From contig JAEOAD010000040.1 of the NCBI GenBank assembly GCA_036365145.1, forward strand, positions 15,289,501-15,353,500: a stretch of 64,000 bases of DNA, read 5' to 3'. The translations under genes were made by a program, and so were the position numbers. This DNA comes from Orientallactaga sibirica (lineage: Eukaryota > Chordata > Mammalia > Rodentia > Dipodidae). The notes under the pieces are model-generated. The model had not been told where the DNA came from. It saw nothing but the letters and a program-made list of their open reading frames with translations, and searched no databases. Positions 12,258 to 23,189 of this stretch are shown here, piece after piece; positions within the stretch are counted from its first letter, which is position 1, and each line of letters starts with the position of its first letter.

Positions 12258-12299
12258 GGCCTTTCCTGTCTTTAATGTTGATGCTTTTGGTGTGCCCAG

Positions 12300-12380
12300 A
12301 GCTCTCAAACAAGTGTCTATTGAGATCTCTTGGGGAGCTTATTAAAGACACACAGCCTCAGACCCCTTCTTCCGATAGAG
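12300..12380 (+). mobile_element. hAT-type (MER20-like) fragment, left half
   Basis: Includes the phrase ggggagcttattaaa followed by cagcctcagacccc, typical of the left half of old MER20-like elements. The right half resumes after the MER5A-like insertion. Confidence 0.5.
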
Positions 12381-12592
12381 CAGTCGACCTTAGCACTGTT
12401 AGCGTTTTAGACCACTTCTTTTTTTTTTCTTTTTCTTTTTGGCCCTGGCGGCCATCCTGTTGACTGTGGGTGGTCAGTGGCCTCTCTGACATGCCAGTAG
12501 TGCCCTCCCAACTCCTTGTGGCAATCCAAAAGATCTCCAGACAATGTTAGATGTTCCTTAGGAGGCAAAGTTGCCCTTGTTGAGAACCACTG
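12381..12592 (+). mobile_element. MER5A-like hAT DNA transposon
   Basis: Begins CAGT near the start of a CCTTAGCACTGTT-type segment and ends in gagaaccactg, the well-known MER5A terminus. The segment atctccagacaatgttagat and the following GGAGGCAAAGTTGCCC also fit. A T-rich stretch at 12418-12440 is a later change. It is an ancient mammalian element shared before the rodent radiation. Confidence 0.75.
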
Positions 12593-12599
12593 TGTTGAA

Positions 12600-12712
12600 G
12601 GTTCTACTTCCTAAGGGGAGAAGCAGGGCCCAGGATTCCATTTCAGCAAGCTCCCCAGCAATTCTGGTTCCTGTCTGCATCCTGTGCGTTCTAGCCCCAG
12701 CTTCCAGGACCA
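12600..12712 (+). mobile_element. hAT-type (MER20-like) fragment, right half
   Basis: Contains gggcccaggattcc and aagctccccagcaattctgg, the mirror-image right portion of the element interrupted by MER5A. Confidence 0.5.
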
Positions 12713-13629
12713 CCTAGAGGATTAACAGCCATTCTAAAAGGCCACGCCCCCTGTGCCATCCAGAAGGTGATTAGCTGACCAGATAAGTAAAAATCATGCT
12801 ATCTGCTCCTAAGTGGCCCACTCTCCGAGTCTAAGGAGCCCATATACTTCACAACAGTGGGTCCTTTTGAGGGTTATATCCCGGCTGATGTCATGTGACC
12901 CCTGGAAAACATTAAATAGCTCCTTGTTGGGACCTTTGGCTCAAACCAGGGGAGAGAGAGCTGAAGCCTGTGGTTCCTGGTTGGTGGGAAAGATTTGGCA
13001 CCTGTGACTCTGGGACCATCAGGAACATCCCTCAAAGGAAGACTGGACCAAAATCCCCCAGCCATCCCCTAGGGAAGGTGCTTCTAGCAGGGACTGGTCA
13101 CCTGTTGTCCCTCGGAAGCCTGCGCTAATGAGGTCAGACACAATGACTGCTCCCGAGCGGTTCCAGTGCGTTCAGGAATTCTGCTGTTTAGTCTGTCTCC
13201 TGTGGCTGGAACTTCCTCTCCACATGGTCTTACTGGGTGTTATTGTCCAACTGGAACGAGGAGAATTTCCTATGGGCCTTGCCCTGTGATCAGAAGGGCT
13301 GCTCCATTCGGCAGGGCCTTCTGTGCCAATCTTTGCAGATAGAGAAGGGTTTGTTTAAAATTAGCCTGCCGAAACTTCCCATCTGTGGGGTCTGTTGGCA
13401 CTTCCAGCTGCTAGAGCCTATGGTGCTCTTCCAAAGGTGCTTTCTTGAAGGGGATGCTGAATATACTGATGGCGTGTGTGTTCTTGGCCCACCCCTTCTA
13501 TAAGGACAGCGGGCCATGGATTATACGGTGATCTTTAGAAATCACGTGGTCTATATTTGTTTCTTTGGAATACTGGATAGATGCTTGAGGATAGTAGTTT
13601 CTGGCTTTGCATTAAAAAAAATATTTTAG
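12713..13629. other. Unique intronic stretch
   Basis: About 900 bp of unique, moderately GC-rich sequence. Overlapping frames on both strands look like chance. No exon recognised. Confidence 0.5.
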
Positions 13630-13787
13630 AGCCAGGCGTGGTGGCACATGCCTTTAATCCCAGCACTCGGGAGGCAGAGGTAGGAGGATTGCCATGAGTT
13701 CAAGGCCACCCTGAGATTACATGGTGAATTCCAGGTCAGCCTGGGCTAGAGTGAGATCCTACCTCAAAAAAAAAAATCAAAAAAAAT
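13630..13787 (+). mobile_element. B1 SINE
   Basis: Complete body; its A tail abuts the T-rich end of the following minus-strand SINE, creating an A/T inverted junction. Confidence 0.9.
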
Positions 13788-13905
13788 TTTTTTTTAATTT
13801 TATTCATTTGAAAGAGAGAGCAAAGAAAGAGAGAGAGAGAATGGGCACACCAGGGCCCCCAGCCACTGCAAATACTCCAGACACATGCGCCAACTTGTGC
13901 ATCTG
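13788..13905 (-). mobile_element. DIP-like SINE, minus strand, 5'-truncated
   Basis: Tail, CT-rich stretch and the 3' part of the body only. The tRNA-related head is missing. Confidence 0.78.
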
Positions 13906-13968
13906 TATTTATTTTTATATAAAAGTACCTAAGCTAGTAGAGTCCTTGCCATCAAAAAGAGCAATTGA

Positions 13969-14200
13969 GGGCTGGAGAGATGGCTTAGTGGTTAAGATGC
14001 ATGCCTGCGAAGCCTAAGGACCCAGGTTCGATTCCCCAGGTCCGATGTAAGCCAGAGGCACATGGTGGCACACTTGTCTGGCATTCATTTGCAGTGGCTG
14101 GAGGCCCTGGCATGCCCATTCTAACTCTCCCTCACTCTTTCTCTCTTCCTCCCCCTCTCTTTCTCTAATAAATAAATAAATGAAAATAAAATATTTTTTT
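13969..14200 (+). mobile_element. DIP-like SINE
   Basis: Full copy. Flanks aaaaagagcaattga (13954-13968) and aaagaaagaacaattga (14201 onward) form an imperfect target duplication. Confidence 0.88.
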
Positions 14201-14219
14201 AAAGAAAGAACAATTGAAT

Positions 14220-14497
14220 AGGTAGAGAGAGAGGGTTCTGTGGATAAGAGCTCACGCTATACAAGCATGAGGACTTGAGTTTGATTCTCAACATCAGATA
14301 CAAAGCCAGACATTGAGGCATTGGTGGTATAGTGGTTAGCATCCCCGAAGCCAGGCATAACTGTGCGTGCTGAAGCGCCAGCACTGGGACAGGTAGAGAC
14401 AGGAGGTTTTCTGGGGCTCACAGGACAACCAGTATAACTGAAAATGGCACAAGCTCCAGGTTCTGTGAGAGACCCTGTCTCAATAAAATAAGATGGA
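14220..14497 (+). mobile_element. B4/RSINE-type SINE with an insert
   Basis: An old composite SINE: tRNA-like head with a B-box-like ttgattctcaac, then a B1-related tail ending gagagaccctgtctcaataaa. It is split at about 14317 by the tRNA-Gly-like segment annotated next. Confidence 0.65.
14318..14347 (+). pseudogene. tRNA-Gly 5'-half-like insert
   Basis: The first 25 bases match the 5' half of mammalian tRNA-Gly(UCC) as I remember it with one change at position 3. They cover the acceptor 5' strand, the D arm with the A-box core and the D loop. The match stops before the anticodon, so this cannot be a working tRNA gene. Near-repeats aagccagacat (14303-14313) and aagccaggcat (14348-14358) flank it and could be a target duplication. 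Confidence 0.5.
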
Positions 14498-14717
14498 GGG
14501 CTGGAGGGATGGCTTAGCAGTTTAGGTGTTTGCCTGCAAAGCCAAAGGGCCCAGGTTCGATTCCCCAGGACCCACGTTAGCCAGATGCACAAGGGGGCGC
14601 ATGCATCTGGAGTTTGTTTGCAGTAGCTGGAGGCCCTTGCATGCCTATTCTCTCTCTCTCTCTCTCTCTTCCCTGCTCCCCCCTCTCTCTCAAATAAATA
14701 AATAATATTTTTTTAAA
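14498..14717 (+). mobile_element. DIP-like SINE
   Basis: Full body and (AAAT) end, inserted directly at the 3' end of the B4-type element. Confidence 0.9.
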
Positions 14718-14815
14718 ACAAAAAAAAATCTTACTCTAAACAGTCACTTTCTTAAGTACTGGCAATTGGGACTTTAACATAGAAATCTTGAGGAGACATA
14801 AGTCCATTCACGTAG

Positions 14816-14838
14816 TGTGTGTGTGTGTGTGTGTGTGT
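14816..14838. repeat. (GT)n microsatellite
   Basis: About eleven uninterrupted GT units. Confidence 0.9.
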
Positions 14839-15784
14839 CCAGGCACACATTTTTGTGTAGGTAAAAGTGACAACAAAGAGAATAAGAGAGACAGAGCAAC
14901 AGACACAAAGAAGGAGAAATATGAACAATACTAGTTGGGGGCCAGTTGGGGAGGTATAGTCATTTCATGCCAGGACTTTGGCAGCACATAAATGGAGAAA
15001 AAGAACAAATGATAGTAAGACACTGGGCCTTACCCTGCCAAATATCCAGACCCTTTGGGCTCCAGAGCATGAGATCCTAATGCACTTGAACTTGGTACAG
15101 TCATTCTTCCAAAGGAACAGACTGGGATTCAGGGTTCCAGAGAGTTTTAAATTTATTCATAGTATTGGTGATTAGAAGAAATTTCTATGTAGAACACTCT
15201 GAAAAAAAGTCTTTTCATTTTCTAAAATGTCTTCAAAGCATGATGCACAAAAGCTTATGAACTTGCAAGGGGTTCCATCCTGATAGATCTGATGCGATTT
15301 GAGGGTCTCCCAAGCCAGCAGTACTCGTTACACAAGACCCACTGGCCAACCTCGCTTAGCAACGCAGTGCTGTCACGCGTTAGCAGTTTCCCTCCGTGGT
15401 CCTGTGGTTGCCTGGGAGCTGTGGCTCACCACTGCTACCCAGCGTCACAAGACAGGGTGGCACCACATGTTGAGGGGCTGGATAAAGATCACAACTCGGA
15501 CTCAGAAGTATGATTTCACTGAATGCATACTGCTTTCCTGCCCTCGCGAAGTCCAGAGATCTAAGTTGCACTATACAAACCAGGAACCATCAGTTATCAT
15601 TCTCCCATGGATTGCTTCTAGACAAATGGCCTGCAGTTAGAAAAATGGAGTGCTGGTAGCCATGTGATTATTTGGATTAAACAATAATTAAATAGATCCT
15701 GGCAGTTCGCGGAGTACAATTTGAAAATTACTGCTTTTATTAAATGACTGGCAGCAGGCTGGCTGTGCCCAGGTGGTATTTCCC
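14839..15784. other. Unique intronic stretch
   Basis: About 950 bp without a recognised repeat. Overlapping short frames at 15290-15640 on both strands carry no domain. Confidence 0.5.
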
Positions 15785-15787
15785 AGA

Positions 15788-15791
15788 AAAA

Positions 15792-15854
<63 letters not shown>

Positions 15855-15877
15855 GAAGGAAGGAAGGAAGGAAGAAA
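15788..15877. repeat. (GAAA)n then (GGAA)n purine tract
   Basis: About 90 bp, with a switch from GAAA to GGAA near 15854. It is the purine-strand counterpart of the tract at 10608-10742. Confidence 0.95.
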
Positions 15878-16055
15878 GAACCGGCCCCGAACTCACAAAG
15901 AACTTCATTCTCCCTCATTGCAAAGTGCTTCCCCCACCCTCCAGCTCCTCTTGGCCTCCCAGCGCTTTCCCTAACAGCACTGTTCTCCTCTCTAAAGTGA
16001 AAAATAGCACCGCCTCGGCTCTCAGATTCAGCTGAGTATTAAACGTGACACCTGC

Positions 16056-16212
16056 TGAGCCAGCATCTGTGGCTCACACCTTTAATCCCAGCCACTAAGG
16101 AGGCTGAGGTAGGAGGATCCCTGTGATTTTGAGGCCAGCCTTACAGAGTGAGTTTCGGGTCAGCCTGGACTAGAGGGAGACCCTTCTCCCCACCCAAAAA
16201 AAAAAAAAAAAA
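16056..16212 (+). mobile_element. B1 SINE, diverged
   Basis: Old copy with many substitutions and an 18-base A tail. Confidence 0.8.
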
Positions 16213-16390
16213 GTGCTAACAACTATGTATGAGGTGGTGTGGTACAGGGCTCCCTAAATGTTTGCCTCCCCCCCCCCAGGACCACTTCTACCATCTCCAA
16301 GCCTGGCTTTTTAGTAATCTATAGGACAGAATGCTTTTATTGTCCAGCAACAGCTCTTCAAGTCCATCACAGTGTCAATAAGATAATGAC

Positions 16391-16739
16391 TGTATTTGTT
16401 ACTCTGGATAACTGACCGAAATCCCCGAGAAAACAATTTTAAGGAGCAAAGAGTTACTTAGCTCATGGTTTCAGAGGGCTTGATCCATGGTTGTTCGGTC
16501 CCAGGGGTATAGTCAGAACATCACAGTGGCAGGAGTACATCGTGAAGACACTCTTGGAAGCAACAAGCCAAAAAGGGACTGGGGAGCAGGCATAACCTTC
16601 AGAGGCACACCCCCAGAGCCCCTCTTCCTCCAATGAGATCCCACCCTGGAAGCTCATCTCCCAAAATAGCGCCAACCGCAGGGCACCAAGCTTCAACACT
16701 TAAGTCTATGGGGTGGCATTTCATATTCAAGCTGTAACA
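16391..16739 (-). mobile_element. Probable solo MaLR-type LTR
   Basis: About 350 bp with TG...CA-type ends on the minus strand. It has the MaLR-like order: gaatatgaaatgccacccc, then a GGAGGAAG/GGTGGG core, a CTGCTCCC segment and a T-rich end. No internal region follows. Confidence 0.45.
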
Positions 16740-17504
16740 ATGACCACAGCGATACTACATTCCAGTGAAAGCTTGTTGAATACAATGTTAGAACACACAC
16801 ACCCACAAAAAAATATATATATTTATTTAAACCATTGGACTATTAAACTGTATCTTTTTAAAGAAGATGACCGACATTCAGGAAGCAGATGGTAATCAAA
16901 ATCTCCTGGTTTTCAGGAAGAACAGAGACCCTTATTCAAAATGTCAGTTTTATGTAATCCAATTGATGGTCAATTTAAGAGTAGGCTGACCAGCCAGACC
17001 ATAATTAAGTCAGTGGAAAAGAGATCTGTATTCTGAATATCAGCTCTCAGTGTTGTAATTAGCCAACTCCTCTCCTGTAATTAGCCAAATCTTTTATCAC
17101 TGACGGCAAGCAGGAGGACGCGGGGACAATGTGGAGGCCTTGTTGGGCATCTCAGCATGATTACAGAGTCAAGAGGCCTGTTAAGCTTTTCATGGTTCTG
17201 AAACTACCAGAATGCTGGGTGATTTCTGTACTGGGCCTGTCTTCATCTGGAGACACAAAACACTGTGCTTCCAAGATCACTGGTGAAGCAGAAAAGCCAA
17301 TCTGTCCTCCTTGTACCACACTGTCTGAATTTAAGGTGTGTGTGTGTGTGTGTTCATGGTTGGAAGCTTATAGAGCTTGACATAACCATTTTCATAATTT
17401 GAAATACAACATGCATTGTTGAAAACAACCCTTTACTGTTTTGTCAGTATCATCTCCCCATGGCCAGGTTGAGGGTCTCCATGGAGATTTCTGGAGGGTC
17501 CTTT
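16740..17504. other. Unique intronic stretch
   Basis: Unique sequence with a short AT patch at 16812-16826 and a (GT)n at 17335-17352. Nothing coding recognised. Confidence 0.5.
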
Positions 17505-17506
17505 TC

Positions 17507-17540
17507 TTTTAAAAAAAAATTATTTATTTATTTATTTATG

Positions 17541-17578
<38 letters not shown>

Positions 17579-17724
17579 GGGCACTCTAGGGCCTCTACCC
17601 ACCATAAACTCCAGATGCATGTGCCACTTTGTGTATGTGGCTTTACATGGGCACTGGGGAATTGAATCTGGGTTGTTAGGTTTTTGCAAGCAAGCCTCTT
17701 AACCACTGAGCCATCTCTCCAGAG
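17507..17724 (-). mobile_element. DIP-like SINE, minus strand
   Basis: (TTTA)n tail, a pure (GA)n run at 17546-17573 from the CT-rich stretch, then the body in reverse. Confidence 0.88.
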
Positions 17725-18463
17725 CAAGGGCCCTATTCTTTAATCTAGCTGGAGGGTCTTTCAGTTATTCATCTGCATTTGTGTCATAATAAACGACTCA
17801 TAAGAAACAAAATACCAAACATCTCAATGAAACTTTCTAGTATCTGGAAGGCTTTAGATCCAGAGGATGTTAGCAACACATTCCATCCTGGGAGATGCGA
17901 GTCGCTGCTGACTGTGATCATAATCCCCCACAGCTTCACTTCCTGATCTCCCCTTTCCATTCTGGCACATGGGCCAAAGCTCGGCTTGAGCAACTTGAAG
18001 CCCATGCTACGCCAATAAATCCAGGGATTCTGTTTTCTCCTTCTGGAAGAACCAGACAGATTAAAATGTTTGACCCCATTGATTCAGTGTAGTGTTCTGG
18101 TGATAGATTTTGCTCATGAATAAGTTTGGTAATAAATTGGATGGTTGGCAAATGGCCAGTTTAAGTTTCACTTACAGTGGTTTTTTTTTTTTTTTTTTTC
18201 CTGTTTCTGTTCTTTGCTATCTCTTCCCTGGGGACTGTTGAATTCCTCAAAAAGTAAAAGGAGGGGAAAAAATGAAATAGATGGATGCTTACAAAGCAAC
18301 CTCAGAGCACACAAGTCACAGAAAGTAGAAGGGCTGTGTTTAGGATTCAGTCACAGCTCTGGTCAGAACTAAATGCTGAAGTATTGAAGGGTCAACAGTA
18401 AATAAAGGCAGATGCTTTAACATGAATGTAAACCCTCTGTTCTGCTCAGCAAAAAGAAAAAAC
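17725..18463. other. Unique intronic stretch
   Basis: No SINE; oligo-T at 18181-18199. No gene recognised. Confidence 0.5.
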
Positions 18464-18722
18464 TGAGGGCTGCAGAGACGGCTCAGTGGTAATTGCTTAA
18501 AGGTGATTGCTTATAAAGCCTGATGCCCAGGTTTAATTCCCCAGTACCCATGTAAAGCCAGATGCACAAAGTGGTGCACAAATCTAGAGTTCATTGGCAA
18601 TGGAAGGAAGCCCTGGAGTGACTGTACTTACTTTGTCTCTCTCTCTTTCTCTCTCTCTCTCACTTTTTCTCTCCCCCCCCCATGTGTGTATGTGTGTCTG
18701 TTCTTAAATAATAAATAAATAG
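18464..18722 (+). mobile_element. DIP-like SINE with duplicated A-box region
   Basis: The head reads ggctcagtggtaattgctta and then repeats a similar aaaggtgattgctta segment, so the A-box neighbourhood is partly duplicated. C run and (GT) patch in the 3' part. Confidence 0.8.
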
Positions 18723-18938
18723 GTCATTCCGAGAACACGTGTTGTTAGGCAGACAAGGCTTTAAGCTATACCTACCTTGAAGACGTTATGCTGTGTGAAT
18801 GTGCATGTGCACACGCACTGAGAACTAAGGGTGGAAATTAAACGAGAGGAATTTTACATGAAGTAAAAGCAAGTAGCACCAGCATTAGAGTGACTACATT
18901 TTTTACATACGTAGTTGGAATCAAGAAGCTAACAAGTG

Positions 18939-19130
18939 GAGCTGGAAAGATGGCTCAGTGGTTAAAGGCACTTTCTTACAAAGCCTGGCAGCCCTGGCTT
19001 TGACTCCCCAGGACCCGTGTCAGCCAGAGGCACAACATGGCACATGCATCTGGATTTCATTTGCAGTGGCAAGGAGGCCCTGGTGTGCCCGTTCCCCTTC
19101 CTTTCTCTGCTTGCAAATAAATAAATCAGT
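18939..19130 (+). mobile_element. DIP-like SINE, older subtype
   Basis: Body with several changes; the CT-rich part is short. The imperfect flanking repeat aatctaacaa/aagctaacaa suggests an old insertion. Confidence 0.82.
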
Positions 19131-19161
19131 GGAATATGTGTTAAAAGAATCTAACAACTAC

Positions 19162-19363
19162 TGGGGCTAGAAAGATTGCTCAGTGATTAAGAGAGCTTTC
19201 TTGCAAAGCCTAACAGCCTAGGTTTGATTCCCCAGTACCCACATAAAGCCAGATGCACAAAGTGGTGTTTGCAATGGCTAGAAGCTATGGCATACCCATT
19301 CTCTCTCTTTCTCTCTCTCCTCTCCCTCTCTCTCTCAAATAAATAAATACATACATATATAAA
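19162..19363 (+). mobile_element. DIP-like SINE, internal deletion
   Basis: Lacks the stretch between the conserved cacaaagtggtg and the later gtttgcaatggc. The end is (AAAT)/(ACAT). Confidence 0.82.
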
Positions 19364-19538
19364 GTTGTTTTTTTTTTTTTTTTTTTTGGTTTTGGTTTTT
19401 CAAGGTAGGGTCTAACTGTAGCTCAGGCCGACCTGGAATTCACTCTGTAGTCTCAGGGTGGCCTCGAACTCTTGGTGATCCTCCTACCTCTGCCTCCCAA
19501 GTGCTGGGATTAATGGCATGTGTCACCATGCCTGGCTT
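19364..19538 (-). mobile_element. B1 SINE, minus strand
   Basis: Long oligo-T tail then complete body in reverse. Confidence 0.9.
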
Positions 19539-19679
19539 AAATTTTTATTTACTTATTCATTTATTTATTTTCAAGCAGAGAAGAAAGAGTGAGAGAGAAA
19601 ATGGGCACTTCAGGGCCTCTAGCTACTACAAACAAATTCCAGATGCATATGCACCACTTTGTGCATTTGGCTTTACATT
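19539..19679 (-). mobile_element. DIP-like SINE fragment, minus strand
   Basis: Tail and 3' half in reverse; it switches abruptly to a + strand fragment at about 19680. Confidence 0.78.
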
Positions 19680-19810
19680 GCTTGCAAAGTCTGCCTATCC
19701 AGATTCAGTTCCCCAGTACCACCATAGAGCTAGATGCACAAAGTGGCACATTCATCCTGAGTTTGTTTGCAACAGGTCCTGGTGTGCCTTCTTCTCTCTC
19801 TCTCCAAACA
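19680..19810 (+). mobile_element. DIP-like SINE fragment, plus strand
   Basis: Begins within the anticodon-arm region of the tRNA-like head and runs to the CT-rich end. Abutting the reverse fragment, it forms a head-to-head inverted pair. Confidence 0.75.
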
Positions 19811-19819
19811 AAGAAATTA

Positions 19820-20051
19820 TTTTTTTTTTTGGAGAGAGACAGAGAGAGAGGAAGAGGAAAACAGATAGAGATGGGCGCGCCAGCAGCCTCTCACCTGCTG
19901 CGAACGAAATCCAGATGTGTGCGCCCACTTGTGGTCAAGTGCAGCATTGAGCCCCTTTGCATCTGGCTAAACGTGGGACCTGGAGATTGGAACCAGCGAT
20001 CTTAGGCTTAGGAGGCAGGCGCCTTAATCACTAAGCCATCTCTCCAGCCCG
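19820..20051 (-). mobile_element. DIP-like SINE, long subtype, minus strand
   Basis: Carries the extra internal segment around 19929-19956 not seen in ordinary copies. The TSD aagaaatta lies at 19811-19819 and 20052-20060. Confidence 0.85.
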
Positions 20052-20148
20052 AAGAAATTAGTTTTTAAAAAAAAAATTAAAATAAAAAAAAAAAAAAGAA
20101 GCCTAGTCTAGTGCAGTGACTGCGTAGAATAGATGGATCAAAACAGAG

Positions 20149-20278
20149 AAGTCCCAGCACTCGGGAGGCAGAGGTAGGAGGATCACCGTGAGTTCCAGGC
20201 CACCCTGAGACTACATAGTTAATTCCAGGTCAGTCTAAGCTAGAGTGAGACCCTACCTGGGGGAGGAAAAAAAAGAGC
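20149..20278 (+). mobile_element. B1 SINE, 5'-truncated
   Basis: Starts at the conserved gtcccagcactcgggagg and runs to the 3' end. Confidence 0.85.
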
Positions 20279-21106
20279 AGTGGATGAAGTGGTTCTGAGA
20301 AGCGGGTGATGGAAAAAGAAGGGGTTTTCAGTTATCCAGTGACTCAACACAGAGTCAGCTTTTCCCAGAAGCATGGGAAGTATCCCACTCTGCCCCCTTA
20401 TTTGCACAACATAATTTAGGGGAAATGGAATGTGAGCTGTCGGAATAACATTGTTTCCTTGAAGTGTGTTGGAAAGGAAGGGGACGCTTATTTCACAAAT
20501 TCGGAAACTGGCTGGAAAACTGAGTCCCTTGCTTGATTTGTGCACAAATACTTAGCACAGAAGAACCAGATCTCCTTTGCCTGGCACACTGGCGACCGGA
20601 GAGGAAGGACGTGATTTCTCAGTATCCTAGTGTCGTGCCGGGCATCCAGGAGGGTCTGTGAGCTGAGGCTGGAAAGGCCTCGGACAGATCAACATTTCAT
20701 AGTTATCCAGGAGTGGGGTGGGATGTGCTTGGATGAATGGAGGAATTTTGAAATGTCTTCTGGGGATGAGTGCCACTGGCATGCCGTGCCACCATCCCCA
20801 CACCTCCATCGTTACACCCAGCTGTCGCAGTCTCTGTGCAGTCCCCGAGGATGTGTGGACACCACAGAAACACAAGGACCCCTCAAGAAGTCCTTGTGGG
20901 TAGCTGGTCAGCTAGACAATTTCAAAGCTTGTCAAGAAATCTCAGTAGGCCAGCCATTCTGATGTGCAGAAGCCCTCCTGCCGTTAAACCCACCCATTTC
21001 TCCTTCCCTAAAAAAAAAAAAAAAAAATCCCCATCAGTCCTGGAGTGGAGAGCACTGTGAATGCATAGCCAGTTTCCTCGAAATGAAAAGCTAGACTTTT
21101 ACAAAT

Positions 21107-21108
<2 letters not shown>
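20279..21108. other. Unique intronic stretch
   Basis: About 830 bp with no SINE; oligo-A at 21011-21027. Overlapping frames at 20630-20960 on both strands show no recognisable domain. Confidence 0.5.

Positions 21109-21157
<49 letters not shown>
21109..21157. repeat. (GT)n microsatellite
   Basis: About 24 GT units, interrupted only at the 3' edge. Confidence 0.95.
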
Positions 21158-21158
<1 letters not shown>

Positions 21159-21167
21159 TATGTGTGT

Positions 21168-21243
21168 GTTGCAGCACTGGGAATTGAATCCAGGGTTGTG
21201 TACATGCTAAGCAATTGCTCTACCACTGGACCACATCCCAGCC
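21168..21243 (-). mobile_element. ID SINE, minus strand
   Basis: In reverse it reads as the ID core: a ggctgggatgtggtccagtg-type A box and ggattcaattcc as B box. The preceding GT run is adjacent to its 3' side. Confidence 0.8.
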
Positions 21244-21244
21244 C

Positions 21245-21395
21245 TCTTTTGACTTATTTTAAAATTTTAAACAAAAAGGTTTTCCTGTATTGCCCAGGCT
21301 GGCCTTGACTCTCTCTGCAGCCTTTTAACTTGTAATCCTCCTGCTTCAGCCTCCTGAGGAGCTGGGATTACAGGCCTGTGCCATCAAGTGTCCTA
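21245..21395 (-). mobile_element. Ancient B1/PB1-like SINE, minus strand
   Basis: Diverged 7SL-related body with ttgcccaggctggcc and gctgggattacaggc. With the ID unit it may be one composite B4-type element. Confidence 0.6.
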
Positions 21396-21440
21396 AAAGT
21401 AAATACAATAATTCTGAATAGATCAAGAATTGCAGCGACT

Positions 21441-21630
21441 GGGCTGGAGAGATGGCTTAGTGGTTAAGGTGCTTGCCTGCGAAGCCTAAGGACCCAGGTT
21501 CTATACCCTAGAACCCCACGTAAGCCAGATGCACATGGTGGTGCATGTGTTTGGAGTTCCTCTGTAGTGACCAGAGGCCCTGGCATGTCCATTCTCTCTC
21601 CTTTCTCTCTCTTATAAATTAAAAATTAAA
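21441..21630 (+). mobile_element. DIP-like SINE
   Basis: Full body with a short CT-rich part. The repeat aagaattgcag flanks it (about 21425 and 21637). Confidence 0.88.
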
Positions 21631-21649
21631 TAAAAAGAATTGCAGGAAC

Positions 21650-22430
21650 TCAAAAAAAAAAAAAAAAAAAAAACCAAACCACTATCCCCTCCACTACCCC
21701 ATGTATAAACCAGTAGGCACAGGCAGTTGACAGAAAACTCCCATTGTCTGTAGCATGGGAATTATCAGCTCCCCTCCCCCAAAATGTCCTGGGAAAGAAG
21801 TCAGTGACCCTAAAGATGCTGGAGAGTCATAGGATGGATAAACTGCTCTGACGTCTCTGTGAGGGATGGACCTGGCATGTGGACTTTGCCCAAGACCTCC
21901 GCCATCCCTCACCAACCTCTGTCAACTTCACATCTGGTTTGGGCTTTGGAATTCCTCCGGTGGCGGCACCCCCGGGGGAGCAGCACTGGTATTTATCAGA
22001 CCTTTCTGGCTATCAGCTCAGCTCTGTCTAAACTAAACAGTGAGCCCATTCTTCTCCCAGTTGCTGGGAAGCCCTGGAGTTGTGTAAGATGTGGAACCAA
22101 AAGGGTTGCTGTTGCTGTTGAGAGACTGAACTTAAGGAGCAGGTTGGGGTGGCGTTTTGGACCCCCATCTTAGAAAAAAGCATAGGAGAACACACTGGGA
22201 GGTACCTGAAACTGTGAAAGTGTCCCCTACCACACACACCAAAAATAAATAAATAAATAAAAAACTAGCTCCTGTTAAATTTTTGGCCAAAAACACAGGA
22301 AAGAGAAGAAGTTACAGGCCAGTGTCATGGGTTTGCACATCTTGCTGGTCACAGCTCTCACTTCAAATTCTGTCTCTGCCACTGATGAGGTCCCCAGCTT
22401 GTTTGATTTGCCTGAGACTGATCGGTTTTT
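21650..22430. other. Unique intronic stretch
   Basis: Opens with oligo-A at 21653-21673. Otherwise unique; an (AAAT)n patch at 22242-22263. No gene recognised. Confidence 0.5.
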
Positions 22431-22464
22431 TTTTTTCTTTAATTTATTTATTTGAGAAAGAGGC

Positions 22465-22502
<38 letters not shown>

Positions 22503-22651
22503 GGCATGCCAGGGGCCTCCAGCCACTGCAAACAAACTCCAGATGCATGTGCCGCCTTGTGCATCTGGCTTATGTGGGTCCTGGAGAATCAAACCTGAGT
22601 CTTTTGGCTTTGCAGGCAAGTGCCTTAACCGCTAATCCATCTCTCCAGCCC
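22431..22651 (-). mobile_element. DIP-like SINE, minus strand
   Basis: Full body in reverse with a pure (GA)n run at 22469-22499. The short repeat ctgatc flanks it. Confidence 0.9.
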
Positions 22652-22739
22652 TGATCAGTTTTAAAATTGAAAATTGCCCAGGTCAATCCTGGGCAAAGCG
22701 GGACTATAGGTCTCCTTTTTTTTGTTTTTGTTTTTCTTT

Positions 22740-22941
22740 TTAGTTCTTATTTCTTTTTTATATATTTTATTTATGTTAAAGAGAATGAGAATGGACATGC
22801 CAGGGCCTCTAGCCACGGCAAATGAAATACAGACACATGTGTCACCGTATGCATCTGGCTTACATGAGTACTGGGGAATTGAACCTGGGTCCTAAGGCTT
22901 CTCAAGCAAGCGCCTTAACTACTAAGCCATCTCTCCAGCCC
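22740..22941 (-). mobile_element. DIP-like SINE, minus strand, older
   Basis: Body in reverse with little CT-rich sequence left and T-rich tail remnants. Confidence 0.82.
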
Positions 22942-22942
22942 T

Positions 22943-23050
22943 GCTGGTTGACTTGGATGCTAACTGTGACCCTGGGCAATTTACTGCGTGGTGTTTTCAA
23001 ATCTGCACAAAAGGCAGGCTGATCATATTTCCTGTTGGGGGGATAAATGG
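22943..23050 (-). mobile_element. MIR fragment, minus strand
   Basis: Contains tgtgaccctgggcaatttac and a decayed TCTGTAAAATGGGG-like segment, the conserved core of MIR in this orientation. Confidence 0.55.
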
Positions 23051-23189
23051 GTCAAAGGTCAAGTGCTTGGAACTCCATGAGCCATGTTTAGGAACATAGG
23101 TGTTCACTGCTCGTGTTGACAAGATGGCTTCAAAGATACAGAGCATTTAAATCAGGGCACATATCCTATCTCTATCTCTATCTATCCGG

